From contig CALJIH010000053.1 of assembly GCA_937974135.1 (NCBI GenBank), positions 1-6,919 of the forward strand: 6,919 nucleotides of DNA. Reading direction: 5' to 3'. The notes under the pieces were generated by a model, which was not told where the DNA came from, did not search any database, and saw only the letters and a list, made by a program, of their open reading frames with translations. Each line of letters opens with the position of its first letter. Positions within the stretch are counted from its first letter, which is position 1. This DNA is from an uncultured Cocleimonas sp. (GTDB lineage: Bacteria; Pseudomonadota; Gammaproteobacteria; Thiotrichales; Thiotrichaceae). Shown here one piece after another: positions 1 through 5,608 of the stretch. The position numbers were made by a program, and so were the translations under genes.

Positions 1-738
1 TAAGTCGAAGGCTTCGAAATAGGGCTCTTTAAAAGTGTAGATAACTTGATGTGGACCGTTGGCTTCAACGCTTTTGATTTTTTCAAGATACGCACGATGT
101 CGAGGTGCTTGAATTTTTTCATTCATAATGAAATCAAAACTAAACACCACGTCGCCACTGTCCACGGCTTCACCATCAGAAAAATAAACGTCATTTCTCA
201 GATTGAAAGTAATGACTAAACCGTCTTCGCTGATGGTCCAATCTTTAGCAATAAGTCCTGCCCATTCCAGCGTATCGGGATCTCGCGTGATCAATGATTC
301 TAAAACGTAATCTTGAATTTGGCTGGCAGTCGCATCCGATGACACTAATGGCGTAATGGTTTTGATACCGCCCGTTAATGCACTAACACTCCAGTCACCT
401 TGTGCAAAGTCTTGTTGCTCGGTTGCGGTTTTAGCGCGTTTAAACGCTAAAGACACCCCCCCACTTTTAGGCGTTTTTGCCGAATCATTTGTATTATTAT
501 TTGTTACAGCAACGGCTGATTGCGAAGTTACTTGCAAGGATTCTAATTTCTTTTGCATCGCGTTTAGCGAACCACGAAGCGTACTCACATCTCGAGATTG
601 TTCAGATAATGCGCGTTCCATAGATGAAAGTTTGGTCCATTCTCGATCGCGTTGATACATGGATAAAATGATCAAAATAACAATCAAAGCGAGGAAGAAA
701 AATATGAGAATGTCTTTAGTGCTAGAGGATTTTTTCAT
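1..738 (-). CDS. Membrane-anchored extracellular solute-binding protein, oligopeptide (SBP_bac_5) type, C-terminal part missing
   Basis: This is the N-terminal 246 residues of a protein that continues past the left edge. Residues about 10-27 form one strongly hydrophobic segment after a lysine-containing start, with no AXA cleavage site and no lipobox cysteine, so it looks like an uncleaved membrane anchor. Residues about 30-68 are charged and heptad-like (probable coiled coil), and residues 69-110 are a Ser/Thr/Asn-rich linker. From about residue 112 the sequence has the features of family 5 peptide-binding proteins: the TITPLVSSDAT stretch, LESLITRDPDTLEW, AKDWTISEDGLVITFNLR, and YFSDGEAVDSGDVVFSFDF. 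The family captures peptides or other solutes for ABC importers. The start ATG is the first in frame and has no clear Shine-Dalgarno sequence. It lies 75 bases after scpB, so it may be co-transcribed. No permease or ATPase gene is visible, and the substrate cannot be told. Confidence 0.85.
   Translation of the reverse strand, partial: MKKSSSTKDILIFFFLALIVILIILSMYQRDREWTKLSSMERALSEQSRDVSTLRGSLNAMQKKLESLQVTSQSAVAVTNNNTNDSAKTPKSGGVSLAFKRAKTATEQQDFAQGDWSVSALTGGIKTITPLVSSDATASQIQDYVLESLITRDPDTLEWAGLIAKDWTISEDGLVITFNLRNDVYFSDGEAVDSGDVVFSFDFIMNEKIQAPRHRAYLEKIKSVEANGPHQVIYTFKEPYFEAFDL
429..477. repeat. Structured inverted/direct repeat cluster inside the solute-binding-protein gene
   Basis: TTTAGCG (430-436) is a perfect inverted repeat of CGCTAAA (445-451). 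The overlapping GCGTTTAAACGC (436-447) is a 12-base perfect palindrome. AAACGCTAAA (442-451) can alternatively pair with TTTAGGCGTTT (466-476) with one bulged base, placing the C7 tract in the loop. TTTTAGCGCGTTT (429-441) and TTTTAGGCGTTT (465-476) are direct repeats differing by one base. All of this falls in the region coding for the flexible linker, where a peptide insertion would be tolerated. Confidence 0.6.
449..470 (+). repeat. C7-containing 22-base repeat, copy 1 (inside a coding region)
   Basis: The sequence AAAGACA, then seven C, then ACTTTTAG is identical over 22 bases to positions 1544-1565 and in the same orientation. Read on the coding strand it is in frame and gives roughly residues 90-97 (PKSGGVSL) of the solute-binding protein, in its linker. 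The G7 run on the coding strand is a candidate slippage tract. Nothing else in the window resembles it. Confidence 0.75.
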
Positions 739-813
739 AATAAAAAATGTTCGTCTAATTAGGTTTTGTTGTTATGTTAATGTAATAACACGATTTTTTT
801 GAGTTAAATATTT

Positions 814-1497
814 TTAATCTTGCTTCGATTGATGCTTGTCATCAGCCTCTTCATTTTGTGAATCATCCATAGTATTAACGTCATCTGTCCCGTTTTCAGA
901 TTCAATTTCATCAGAGTCTTCATTAGCTAATTCTTCTTGAATCTTTAAGTCTAATTCAGGATAAAGTTTATCGATATCTTGAATTTCGCTTAATGACGGC
1001 ATTTCATCCAACGATTTAAGGTTGAAGTAATCTAAAAACTGACGAGTTGTGCCTAGTAAGGAAGGTCTACCTGGTACTTCTTTATGGCCTACAATACGAA
1101 TCCAATCGCGTTCTTGCAGTGTTTTAATGATATGCGAACTTACAGCAACACCGCGAATATCTTCAATCTCGGCGCGGGTAATCGGTTGTCGATACACAAT
1201 CAACGCCAAAGTTTCTAGCAGAGCGCGCGAGTATTTAGCAGGTTTTTCATCCCAATGTTGCGTTACCCATTGTTTATATTCTTCCTTGGTTTGAAAACGA
1301 AAACCGCTGGCGGTCTCGATTAATTCAAAACCATGGGTGGTGAAACGCTGTTGTAAATCAAACAGTGCTTTTTTCACGTCATTACGATTGACTAAATCTT
1401 CTGGTTGGAAGAATCCCAATAATTTTTCGATGGATAAGGGCTTTTCAGCGCTAATTAAGATAGCTTCGAGTATGTTTTGTAGTTTTTCGATTTGCAT
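814..1497 (-). CDS. scpB: Segregation and condensation protein B
   Basis: ScpB is the dimeric winged-helix subunit that binds ScpA in the SMC-ScpAB complex, which compacts the nucleoid and helps chromosome segregation in the cytoplasm. The 227-residue product has the family pattern: a first winged-helix region at about residues 1-75 (IEKLQNILEAILISAEKPLS), then the diagnostic second one at about 89-160, including YSRALLETLALIVYRQPITR, EIEDIRGVAVSS and the VPGRPSLLGTT segment, ending with QFLDYFNL. Residues from about 180 onward are a strongly acidic, low-complexity tail typical of gammaproteobacterial ScpB. The ATG is fixed by an in-frame stop six codons upstream. An AGGA motif lies 13 bases before it, rather far for a ribosome binding site. 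Separation from scpA by 218 bases is unusual, because the two genes usually abut or overlap. The commonly following rluB is absent here. Confidence 0.95.
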   Translation of the reverse strand: MQIEKLQNILEAILISAEKPLSIEKLLGFFQPEDLVNRNDVKKALFDLQQRFTTHGFELIETASGFRFQTKEEYKQWVTQHWDEKPAKYSRALLETLALIVYRQPITRAEIEDIRGVAVSSHIIKTLQERDWIRIVGHKEVPGRPSLLGTTRQFLDYFNLKSLDEMPSLSEIQDIDKLYPELDLKIQEELANEDSDEIESENGTDDVNTMDDSQNEEADDKHQSKQD

Positions 1498-1543
1498 TAA
1501 TAAAATACAGTCCTGTTAATTAAACCAATCTAAATGGGGTTTA

Positions 1544-1565
1544 AAAGACACCCCCCCACTTTTAG
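1544..1565 (+). repeat. C7-containing 22-base repeat, copy 2 (intergenic)
   Basis: This copy is identical to positions 449-470. Here TAAAAG (1542-1547 minus its first base, i.e. TAAAAG ending at 1547) and CTTTTA (1559-1564) form a 6-base perfect stem around the loop ACA-C6-CA. The octamer TTTTAGCG at 1560-1567 extends the similarity to the TTTTAGCG at 429-436. No promoter or terminator consensus explains the C7 tract. Confidence 0.75.
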
Positions 1566-1602
1566 CGAGCTTACCGTTTCGTTTTTTGAAGCGAATAACT
1601 CG

Positions 1603-1608
1603 ATTATA
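1603..1608 (-). promoter_or_regulatory. Possible -10 element of a promoter for scpB
   Basis: The minus strand reads a perfect TATAAT here, about 105 bases upstream of the scpB start and inside the spacer that detaches scpB from scpA. The -35 region at the right distance (around 1626-1632, reading GACGAG or AGACGA) matches the consensus poorly and lies inside the 1612-1657 hairpin. This is only a candidate; an AT-rich spacer yields such hexamers by chance. Confidence 0.3.
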
Positions 1609-1611
1609 CTA

Positions 1612-1657
1612 ATGCTTAGGACTAGCTCGTCTCTAAGACGACTCTAGACCTTAGCGT
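1612..1657. repeat. Long imperfect hairpin in the scpA-scpB spacer
   Basis: The core is a perfect stem TCGTCT (1627-1632), loop CTA, AGACGA (1636-1641). It extends outward through CTAG with CTAG (1622-1625 with 1644-1647), AGG with CCT (1618-1620 with 1649-1651) and GCT with AGC (1614-1616 with 1653-1655), interrupted by single mismatches. No T run follows on either strand, so it is not a typical terminator. It could be a palindromic repeat unit or an mRNA-stabilising structure. Confidence 0.55.
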
Positions 1658-1666
1658 AGTGTTATG

Positions 1667-1688
1667 GGATAAATTCTCAGTTTTATCC
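1667..1688. repeat. Perfect 7-base hairpin downstream of scpA
   Basis: GGATAAA (1667-1673) and TTTATCC (1682-1688) are exact inverted repeats around an 8-base loop. The hairpin lies about 28 bases past the scpA stop. The stem is AT-rich and no U run follows in the direction of scpA transcription, so a role as a terminator is weak. Confidence 0.45.
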
Positions 1689-1715
1689 AATTTAACCATG
1701 GCATTGTTTAACTTT

Positions 1716-2570
1716 TCATGGTTCATCTTGGTATTCATCCAAGCCAGACACTGGTTTTAAGTAAATCGGTGCAAACGCTTCTGCTTGGACCATATCAATT
1801 ACTTTTAATTTAAGAAGTTCCAATACAGCCATGAGAGTTACTACAACACCCAAACGTCCTTCCTTTAAGGTAAATAAATCCTGAAACTCAACAAAGTTAT
1901 CGCCATCCAATTTTGATAGAACATGCGTCATGCGCTCTCGTATTGAAATTTCTTCGCGCTCGATTTCATGGTGTTTTTGCATATCGACTTGTTTCAGTAT
2001 GTCTTGAAACGCAAGCAAGATATCGCGTAAATCCACATGTGGTTCTGGCTTTATTTTTGGGGCACGAATCACTTCAACAGAGGTATCAAAATTATCACGA
2101 CCCTTGCGCGGTAATTCATCAATGTCTGTCGCCGCTTTTTTGAAGCGTTCGTATTCTTGAAGTCGCCTGACTAGTTCTGCCCGCGGGTCATCTTCGTCTT
2201 CAATTTCTTCGTGACGCGGTAACAACATGCGTGATTTGATTTCAGCCAGCATCGCTGCCATCACCAAATATTCAGCCGCAAGATCAAGATTGATATTGCG
2301 CATCATTTCGACATAATCCATATATTGTGCAGTAATATCAGCAATCGGTATATCTAAAATATCGAGGTTTTGACGGCGAATTAAATACAGTAATAAATCT
2401 AACGGCCCTTCAAAGGTTTCGAGAAAAACCTCAAGCGCATCTGGCGGAATATAGAGATCTTCAGGCGGTGCAGAGATTTCTTCACCATGGACAATGGCGA
2501 AGGGAAGCTCACCCTGGCTGGGTGTTGTTTGGCGCTTTTGTAACTCTTGGTTGGTATCCTGATTAGACAT
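1716..2570 (-). CDS. scpA: Segregation and condensation protein A
   Basis: ScpA is the kleisin subunit that bridges SMC heads and carries ScpB dimers, completing the condensin-like complex that organises the chromosome. The 284-residue product shows the family signature at residues about 47-78 (VFLETFEGPLDLLLYLIRR, then LDILDIPIADIT), followed by the helical segment LAAEYLVMAAMLAEIKSRMLLP at about 97-118, which starts the SMC-neck-binding helical region. An acidic hinge (EEIEDEDDPR) follows at 121-130, and the C-terminal winged helix at about 225-275 includes VTLMAVLELLKLKVIDMVQ. The N-terminal 40 residues are a polar extension common in proteobacterial forms. The ATG lies 29 bases after the trpS stop. 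AAGG is about 18 bases upstream of it, so initiation may rely partly on coupling to trpS. The 218-base gap to scpB is the odd feature here. Confidence 0.95.
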   Translation of the reverse strand: MSNQDTNQELQKRQTTPSQGELPFAIVHGEEISAPPEDLYIPPDALEVFLETFEGPLDLLLYLIRRQNLDILDIPIADITAQYMDYVEMMRNINLDLAAEYLVMAAMLAEIKSRMLLPRHEEIEDEDDPRAELVRRLQEYERFKKAATDIDELPRKGRDNFDTSVEVIRAPKIKPEPHVDLRDILLAFQDILKQVDMQKHHEIEREEISIRERMTHVLSKLDGDNFVEFQDLFTLKEGRLGVVVTLMAVLELLKLKVIDMVQAEAFAPIYLKPVSGLDEYQDEP

Positions 2571-2599
2571 TTATGGGTGAGTAATCATCCTTAATTAGT

Positions 2600-3817
2600 T
2601 TATTTTTTCGCAAAACGCATTGCTTCCACAACATCATCTAACGTTTCGCGTGCAACATCGCGTGCAGCTTCGCTACCTTCGCTGATAATCGCTCTGACTG
2701 CGGTGCGATCACTTTCGAATTGACGAGCGCGCTCACGGATCGGATCCATCTCTGCTTGTACCGCATCAATCAGTGGTTTTTTACAATCTAAACAACCATG
2801 CGCCGCCGAGCGACAAGCTTCGTTGGCCCAGACTAAGGTTTTATCATCAGAGTATACCTTGTGTAGCTCCCAAACAGGGCATTTGTCTGGATCTCCGGGA
2901 TCAGTCAAACGCACCCGAGCAGGATCTGTTGGCATCGTTCGAATTTTTTTATCTAAAGAATCTGGGTCTTCGCGCAAGCCGATCGTATTGCCGTAAGATT
3001 TTGACATTTTTTGTCCGTCTAAACCTGGCATCTTTGATGCTTTCGTCAGCTTGGCTTCTGGCTCAGGAAGAATAATTTTACCCATGCCTTCTAAATAACC
3101 AAACAAGCGTTCTTTGTCGCCAACCGAGATGTTTTGTTGACCATCCAATAAAGCTTGGCCGGTTTCTAAAGCTTCTTCATCACCTTGTTCTTGATAACGT
3201 TTGCGCAAATTGTTGTATAGTTTTGCATTCTTCTTGCCCATTTTCTTGATTGCAGCCGTTACACGTTCTTCAAAATCAGGTTCGCGTCCGTAGATGTGAT
3301 TAAAACGACGGGCTACTTCACGAGTTAACTCAACATGTACTACTTGGTCTTCACCTACGGGCACCATGTCTGCTTTGTAGAGCAAAATATCTGCCGATTG
3401 TAATAAAGGGTAACCAAGAAAACCGTAAGTAGCTAAATCACGTTCGCGCAATTTTTCTTGCTGATCTTTATAAGTGGGTACACGTTCCAACCAACTTAAA
3501 GGAGTAATCATTGAGAGTAGAAGATGAAGCTCAGCGTGTTCAGGAACTTCAGACTGTAAGAATATTGTGGCCGAGCTCGGACTGATACCAGCTGCTAACC
3601 AATCAATGACCATATCTTCAACGTGCGTTGGAGTATCACTGGGGTCGTCGTAGTGTGTGGTCAACGCATGCCAGTCAGCGACAAAGAAAAAACACTCATA
3701 GTTAAGTTGCATTTCTACCCAATTCTTAAGCACTCCATGATAGTGGCCTAGGTGGAGTTTCCCTGTTGGGCGCATGCCAGAAACGACACGTTGGTTTTGC
3801 GGTATTGTTGTATTCAT
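2600..3817 (-). CDS. trpS: Tryptophan--tRNA ligase, long form with a possible iron-sulfur site
   Basis: This class I aminoacyl-tRNA synthetase activates tryptophan with ATP and charges tRNA-Trp in the cytoplasm. The HIGH-type signature is HLGH at residues 22-25, preceded by SGMRPTGKL. The KMSKS loop is intact at 270-274. Other conserved Rossmann-fold segments are GYPLLQSADILLY (135-147) and VGEDQVVHVELTR (154-166). At 405 residues it is longer than the roughly 334-residue E. coli enzyme. Most of the excess is a basic, charged insert at about residues 180-247, as I recall from other non-enteric gammaproteobacteria. The C-terminal helical domain carries cysteines 313, 335, 342 and 345, spaced C-x21-C-x6-C-x2-C. 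This is close to the [4Fe-4S] motif described for Thermotoga maritima TrpRS (C-x22-C-x6-C-x2-C). The ATG has no well-placed Shine-Dalgarno, and it lies 24 bases after the protease gene. No tryptophan-codon leader precedes it. Confidence 0.97.
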   Translation of the reverse strand: MNTTIPQNQRVVSGMRPTGKLHLGHYHGVLKNWVEMQLNYECFFFVADWHALTTHYDDPSDTPTHVEDMVIDWLAAGISPSSATIFLQSEVPEHAELHLLLSMITPLSWLERVPTYKDQQEKLRERDLATYGFLGYPLLQSADILLYKADMVPVGEDQVVHVELTREVARRFNHIYGREPDFEERVTAAIKKMGKKNAKLYNNLRKRYQEQGDEEALETGQALLDGQQNISVGDKERLFGYLEGMGKIILPEPEAKLTKASKMPGLDGQKMSKSYGNTIGLREDPDSLDKKIRTMPTDPARVRLTDPGDPDKCPVWELHKVYSDDKTLVWANEACRSAAHGCLDCKKPLIDAVQAEMDPIRERARQFESDRTAVRAIISEGSEAARDVARETLDDVVEAMRFAKK

Positions 3818-3841
3818 TCGGTTTGTAAAAACAGCCTTTTA

Positions 3842-4477
3842 TTATATTAAGTTTAAAAAGAAACTAAGCATTGGAGTCATTATGGTGTTTAGGACTCCAA
3901 AATACACTAAGCCTAAAACGATAAATAGACCATAGGGTTCTATTTTATCCATTAAATTGGATAGTGTGGGTGGTAGAAAACCTGATAGTACTTTACTACC
4001 ATCAAGCGGTGGAATTGGGAATAAATTAAATATAAATAATATCAGGTTAATAAGGATTCCTGCACGCCCCATATCCATAATTCCTTTAGCTATCGCTGGA
4101 TCAGAAATTACACTTGTCCCTAATTTGAAAATCAGCACCCAAAAGACCGCCATAATTAAATTAGAAATGGGCCCAGCGGCGGCAACTATTGCCATATCCT
4201 TTCGAGGAGATTTGAAATTACGTGTGCTCACAGGAACGGGTTTAGCCCAACCAAATACAAAACCCGTTTGTAAGGCCACCATTGCGATGGGTACTGCAAT
4301 AGTACCGATTGGATCGATATGCTTAATAGGATTTAAACTTAAACGTCCTAGCATTTTTGCCGTTTTATCACCCAAAGCATTAGCCATCCATCCATGTGCT
4401 ACCTCATGTAAGGTTATTGCAAACAGTACTGGAATTGCCCAAACCGCAATAGTGTAAATAATTGAATTTAAATCCAT
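3842..4477 (-). CDS. Site-2-type intramembrane zinc metalloprotease, M50 family
   Basis: This is a 211-residue polytopic inner-membrane protein of the compact M50 group without a PDZ domain. The zinc-binding HEVAH lies at residues 24-28, inside the first hydrophobic helix. The conserved NPIKHIDPIGT follows at 49-59 and GWAKPVPV at 76-83. AGPISN (101-106) precedes another membrane helix. NLFPIPPLDGS (151-161) supplies the third zinc ligand, Asp159. The last helix occupies about 183-210. All catalytic elements are present, so it should be active, cleaving within or near the membrane. Substrates of this subgroup are largely unknown. The ATG lies 15 bases after the yciO stop with no clear Shine-Dalgarno, suggesting translational coupling. 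It sits in the probable yciO-M50-trpS-scpA transcript. I recall such a neighbourhood in other gammaproteobacteria. Confidence 0.93.
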   Translation of the reverse strand: MDLNSIIYTIAVWAIPVLFAITLHEVAHGWMANALGDKTAKMLGRLSLNPIKHIDPIGTIAVPIAMVALQTGFVFGWAKPVPVSTRNFKSPRKDMAIVAAAGPISNLIMAVFWVLIFKLGTSVISDPAIAKGIMDMGRAGILINLILFIFNLFPIPPLDGSKVLSGFLPPTLSNLMDKIEPYGLFIVLGLVYFGVLNTIMTPMLSFFLNLI

Positions 4478-4492
4478 ATGATTATCAAGTGA

Positions 4493-5119
4493 TTAATGTT
4501 GGGTAAGCCAGTCAGCACTGCCTAAACCTTGGCGAGTAATTTCTGGTTTTTCATTGGTAAGGTTCACAACAGTCGTTGGTTCATGACCGCTGTATCCGCC
4601 ATCGATAATTAAATCAACCATGCTTTCTAACTTTAATCGAATTTGATAAGGATCACTCAATGGATAATCCTCATTGGGCAAACTCAAGGTACTAGACATT
4701 AAAGGTTGATCTAGTTCCGTTAATAGAGCAGTACAAACGGCATTGTCAGGAACTCTGATACCAATCGTTTTACGTTTGGGATTAAGCAATCTCTTAGGAA
4801 CTTCGCGTGTGGCGGGTAAGATAAAGGTATAGGGTCCGGGAGTGAGGGTTTTCATCAAGCGATAATTCATATTGTCTACTTGCGCGTAATGCGAGATTTC
4901 AGATAAATCTCGGCAGACTAAAGTGAAATTATGATTTTTATCGAGCTGACGAATCATACGGATTTTATCCATGGCTTTTTTATCACCCAGATGACAACCG
5001 ATGGCATAGATAGAGTCTGTAGGATAAATAACTACCCCACCTTTATTAATAATATCTACCGCTTGTTTGATTAACCTAGCTTGCGGGTTATCAGGATGTA
5101 TTTCAAAATATTGACTCAT
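4493..5119 (-). CDS. yciO: YciO, YrdC/Sua5-family protein (threonylcarbamoyl-AMP synthase-like)
   Basis: The 208-residue product aligns along its whole length with my recollection of E. coli YciO (206 residues), starting MSQYFEIHPDNPQ and including GGVVIYPTDS (27-36), NFTLVCRDLSE (64-74), TPGPYTFIL (93-101), RKTIGIRVP (116-124) and the PTTVVNLT segment (181-188). The fold binds nucleotide and threonine in the paralogues TsaC/Sua5, which make the t6A precursor threonylcarbamoyl-AMP for tRNA. YciO itself is reported not to replace TsaC in vivo, so its true role is unsettled. The canonical PSAN-like segment of TsaC reads SSTLS here (142-146). It is the first gene of the minus-strand run and diverges from yciI. 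The upstream sequence has no obvious Shine-Dalgarno. Confidence 0.93.
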   Translation of the reverse strand: MSQYFEIHPDNPQARLIKQAVDIINKGGVVIYPTDSIYAIGCHLGDKKAMDKIRMIRQLDKNHNFTLVCRDLSEISHYAQVDNMNYRLMKTLTPGPYTFILPATREVPKRLLNPKRKTIGIRVPDNAVCTALLTELDQPLMSSTLSLPNEDYPLSDPYQIRLKLESMVDLIIDGGYSGHEPTTVVNLTNEKPEITRQGLGSADWLTQH

Positions 5120-5247
5120 AAAACTACTAACTAAAAGACATGCACGCTAAAATGCCATATTCTACAACAGGAGTTGCTCCAGGGGCATCTCTATATCGTT
5201 AAACTTATGATTAAAATTGGCATTAATGTATAAGCTTATTGAGTGTG

Positions 5248-5259
5248 TAATCTAGATTA
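5248..5259. promoter_or_regulatory. Palindrome TAATCTAGATTA upstream of yciI, possible operator
   Basis: This perfect 12-base palindrome ends three bases before the yciI Shine-Dalgarno sequence, a position where a bound protein would block transcription or the hairpin would affect the leader. Its core ATCTAGAT recurs upstream of ppiC at 5604-5611 and nowhere else in the window. Confidence 0.4.
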
Positions 5260-5260
5260 A

Positions 5261-5267
5261 AGAGGAG
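5261..5267 (+). promoter_or_regulatory. Strong Shine-Dalgarno sequence of yciI
   Basis: AGAGGAG precedes the yciI ATG by five bases. It is the only near-perfect ribosome binding site in the window and fixes the start of yciI. It suggests much stronger translation than its neighbours, several of which lack a visible site. Confidence 0.85.
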
Positions 5268-5272
5268 AAAAA

Positions 5273-5572
5273 ATGCTTTACGCAGTGATAGCAGAAGATG
5301 TTGAAAACAGTTTGGAATTACGTATGTCAGTTAGACCTGATCATGTGGCTCGGCTAGTGGCTTTAAAAGATTCTGGCAAACTGGTTTTAGCGGGGCCACA
5401 TCCTGCGATAGATAGTGATGATCCGGGAACTAATGGTTTCACTGGGAGTCTGATTGTTGCTGAGTTTGATTCGTTAGAAAAAGCTCAAGCCTGGGCTGAT
5501 ACTGATCCATACATCAAGGCTGGCGTTTATAAAAAAGTCACCGTAAAACCATTTAAAAAGGTATTACCTTAA
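5273..5572 (+). CDS. yciI: YciI family protein
   Basis: The 99-residue product matches my recollection of E. coli YciI over its full length: MLY start, SVRPDHVARL at 19-28, LVLAGPHPAIDSDDPG at 37-52, GFTGSLIVAEFDSLEKAQAW at 55-74, DPYIKAGVY at 78-86 and the terminal VKPFKKV. The family is a small dimeric alpha/beta barrel of ferredoxin-like type. Its conserved His-Asp pair (His24 here, with Asp residues in the loop and at 76/78) hints at an enzymatic role. No reaction is firmly established; relatives share the fold with muconolactone isomerase and some dehydrochlorinases. The start is secure from the strong Shine-Dalgarno. It is followed by ppiC after 109 bases. Nothing is missing or truncated. 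Confidence 0.95.
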   Translation: MLYAVIAEDVENSLELRMSVRPDHVARLVALKDSGKLVLAGPHPAIDSDDPGTNGFTGSLIVAEFDSLEKAQAWADTDPYIKAGVYKKVTVKPFKKVLP

Positions 5573-5580
5573 ACATTGCC

Positions 5581-5608
5581 TTGATATCGCGTAATTCGCT
5601 ATTATCTA
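5581..5608 (+). promoter_or_regulatory. Possible ppiC promoter
   Basis: TTGATA (5581-5586) and TATCTA (5603-5608) are separated by 16 bases and lie about 75 bases before the ppiC ATG. The -35 matches four of six consensus bases and the -10 is poor. TATTAT (5600-5605) is an alternative -10 but is too close to this -35. The 109-base gap after yciI makes a separate promoter reasonable. Confidence 0.3.

Larger units (their letters stand above)
1498..1715. other. Structured intergenic spacer between scpA and scpB
   Basis: This 218-base spacer has no credible reading frame and no tRNA-like fold. From high to low coordinates it holds a 7-base inverted repeat overlapping the scpA stop (1694-1700 with 1717-1723), a 7-base stem with an 8-base loop (1667-1688), a longer imperfect hairpin (1612-1657), a minus-strand TATAAT (1603-1608) and the second C7 repeat (1544-1565). 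None of the hairpins is followed by a T run on the minus strand, so no standard intrinsic terminator is supported. The spacer may be an expanded palindromic-element insertion, an mRNA-processing region, or a separate promoter region for scpB. Confidence 0.6.
5120..5272. promoter_or_regulatory. Divergent yciO/yciI intergenic region
   Basis: These 153 bases must hold the start signals for two divergent genes. AATGCCA (5151-5157) and TGGCATT (5218-5224) form a 7-base inverted repeat 60 bases apart. GGAG-TTG-CTCC (5170-5180) is a small hairpin, flanked by ATGCC (5152-5156) and GGCAT (5184-5188), which can also pair. AT-rich hexamers such as TATAAG (5229-5234, plus) and TAGAAT (5158-5163, read on minus) could be -10 elements. 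None has a convincing -35 partner, so I do not assign exact promoters. Confidence 0.5.

Noticed and set aside
356..655. 99-codon plus-strand frame opposite the solute-binding protein
   Set aside because: It is a shadow of the real gene; its cysteine-rich product resembles no family I know and lacks a start signal.
770..790. TGTTAT/ATAACA hairpin after scpB, followed on the plus strand by a T7 run
   Set aside because: The T run lies downstream only on the plus strand, where no gene ends; on the minus strand, which carries the genes, no T run follows.
1540..1660. A tRNA or other small structured RNA gene in the scpA-scpB spacer
   Set aside because: No T-arm sequence, no acceptor-stem pairing and no CCA end; the pairing is that of simple hairpins.
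1667..1688. GGATAAA hairpin as an intrinsic terminator of scpA
   Set aside because: AT-rich stem and no U run downstream in the direction of scpA transcription.
2571..2588. Mini reading frame MITHP ending directly before the scpA start
   Set aside because: Five codons with AAGG immediately abutting its ATG, so no ribosome spacing, and no sign of a regulatory peptide such as repeated tryptophan codons.
3957..4457. 166-codon plus-strand frame opposite the M50 protease
   Set aside because: It is antisense to a protein with all family motifs intact, has no ribosome binding site, and its product has no recognisable motif.
5217..5245. TTGGCA as the -35 of a yciI promoter
   Set aside because: No acceptable -10 hexamer lies 15-19 bases downstream.
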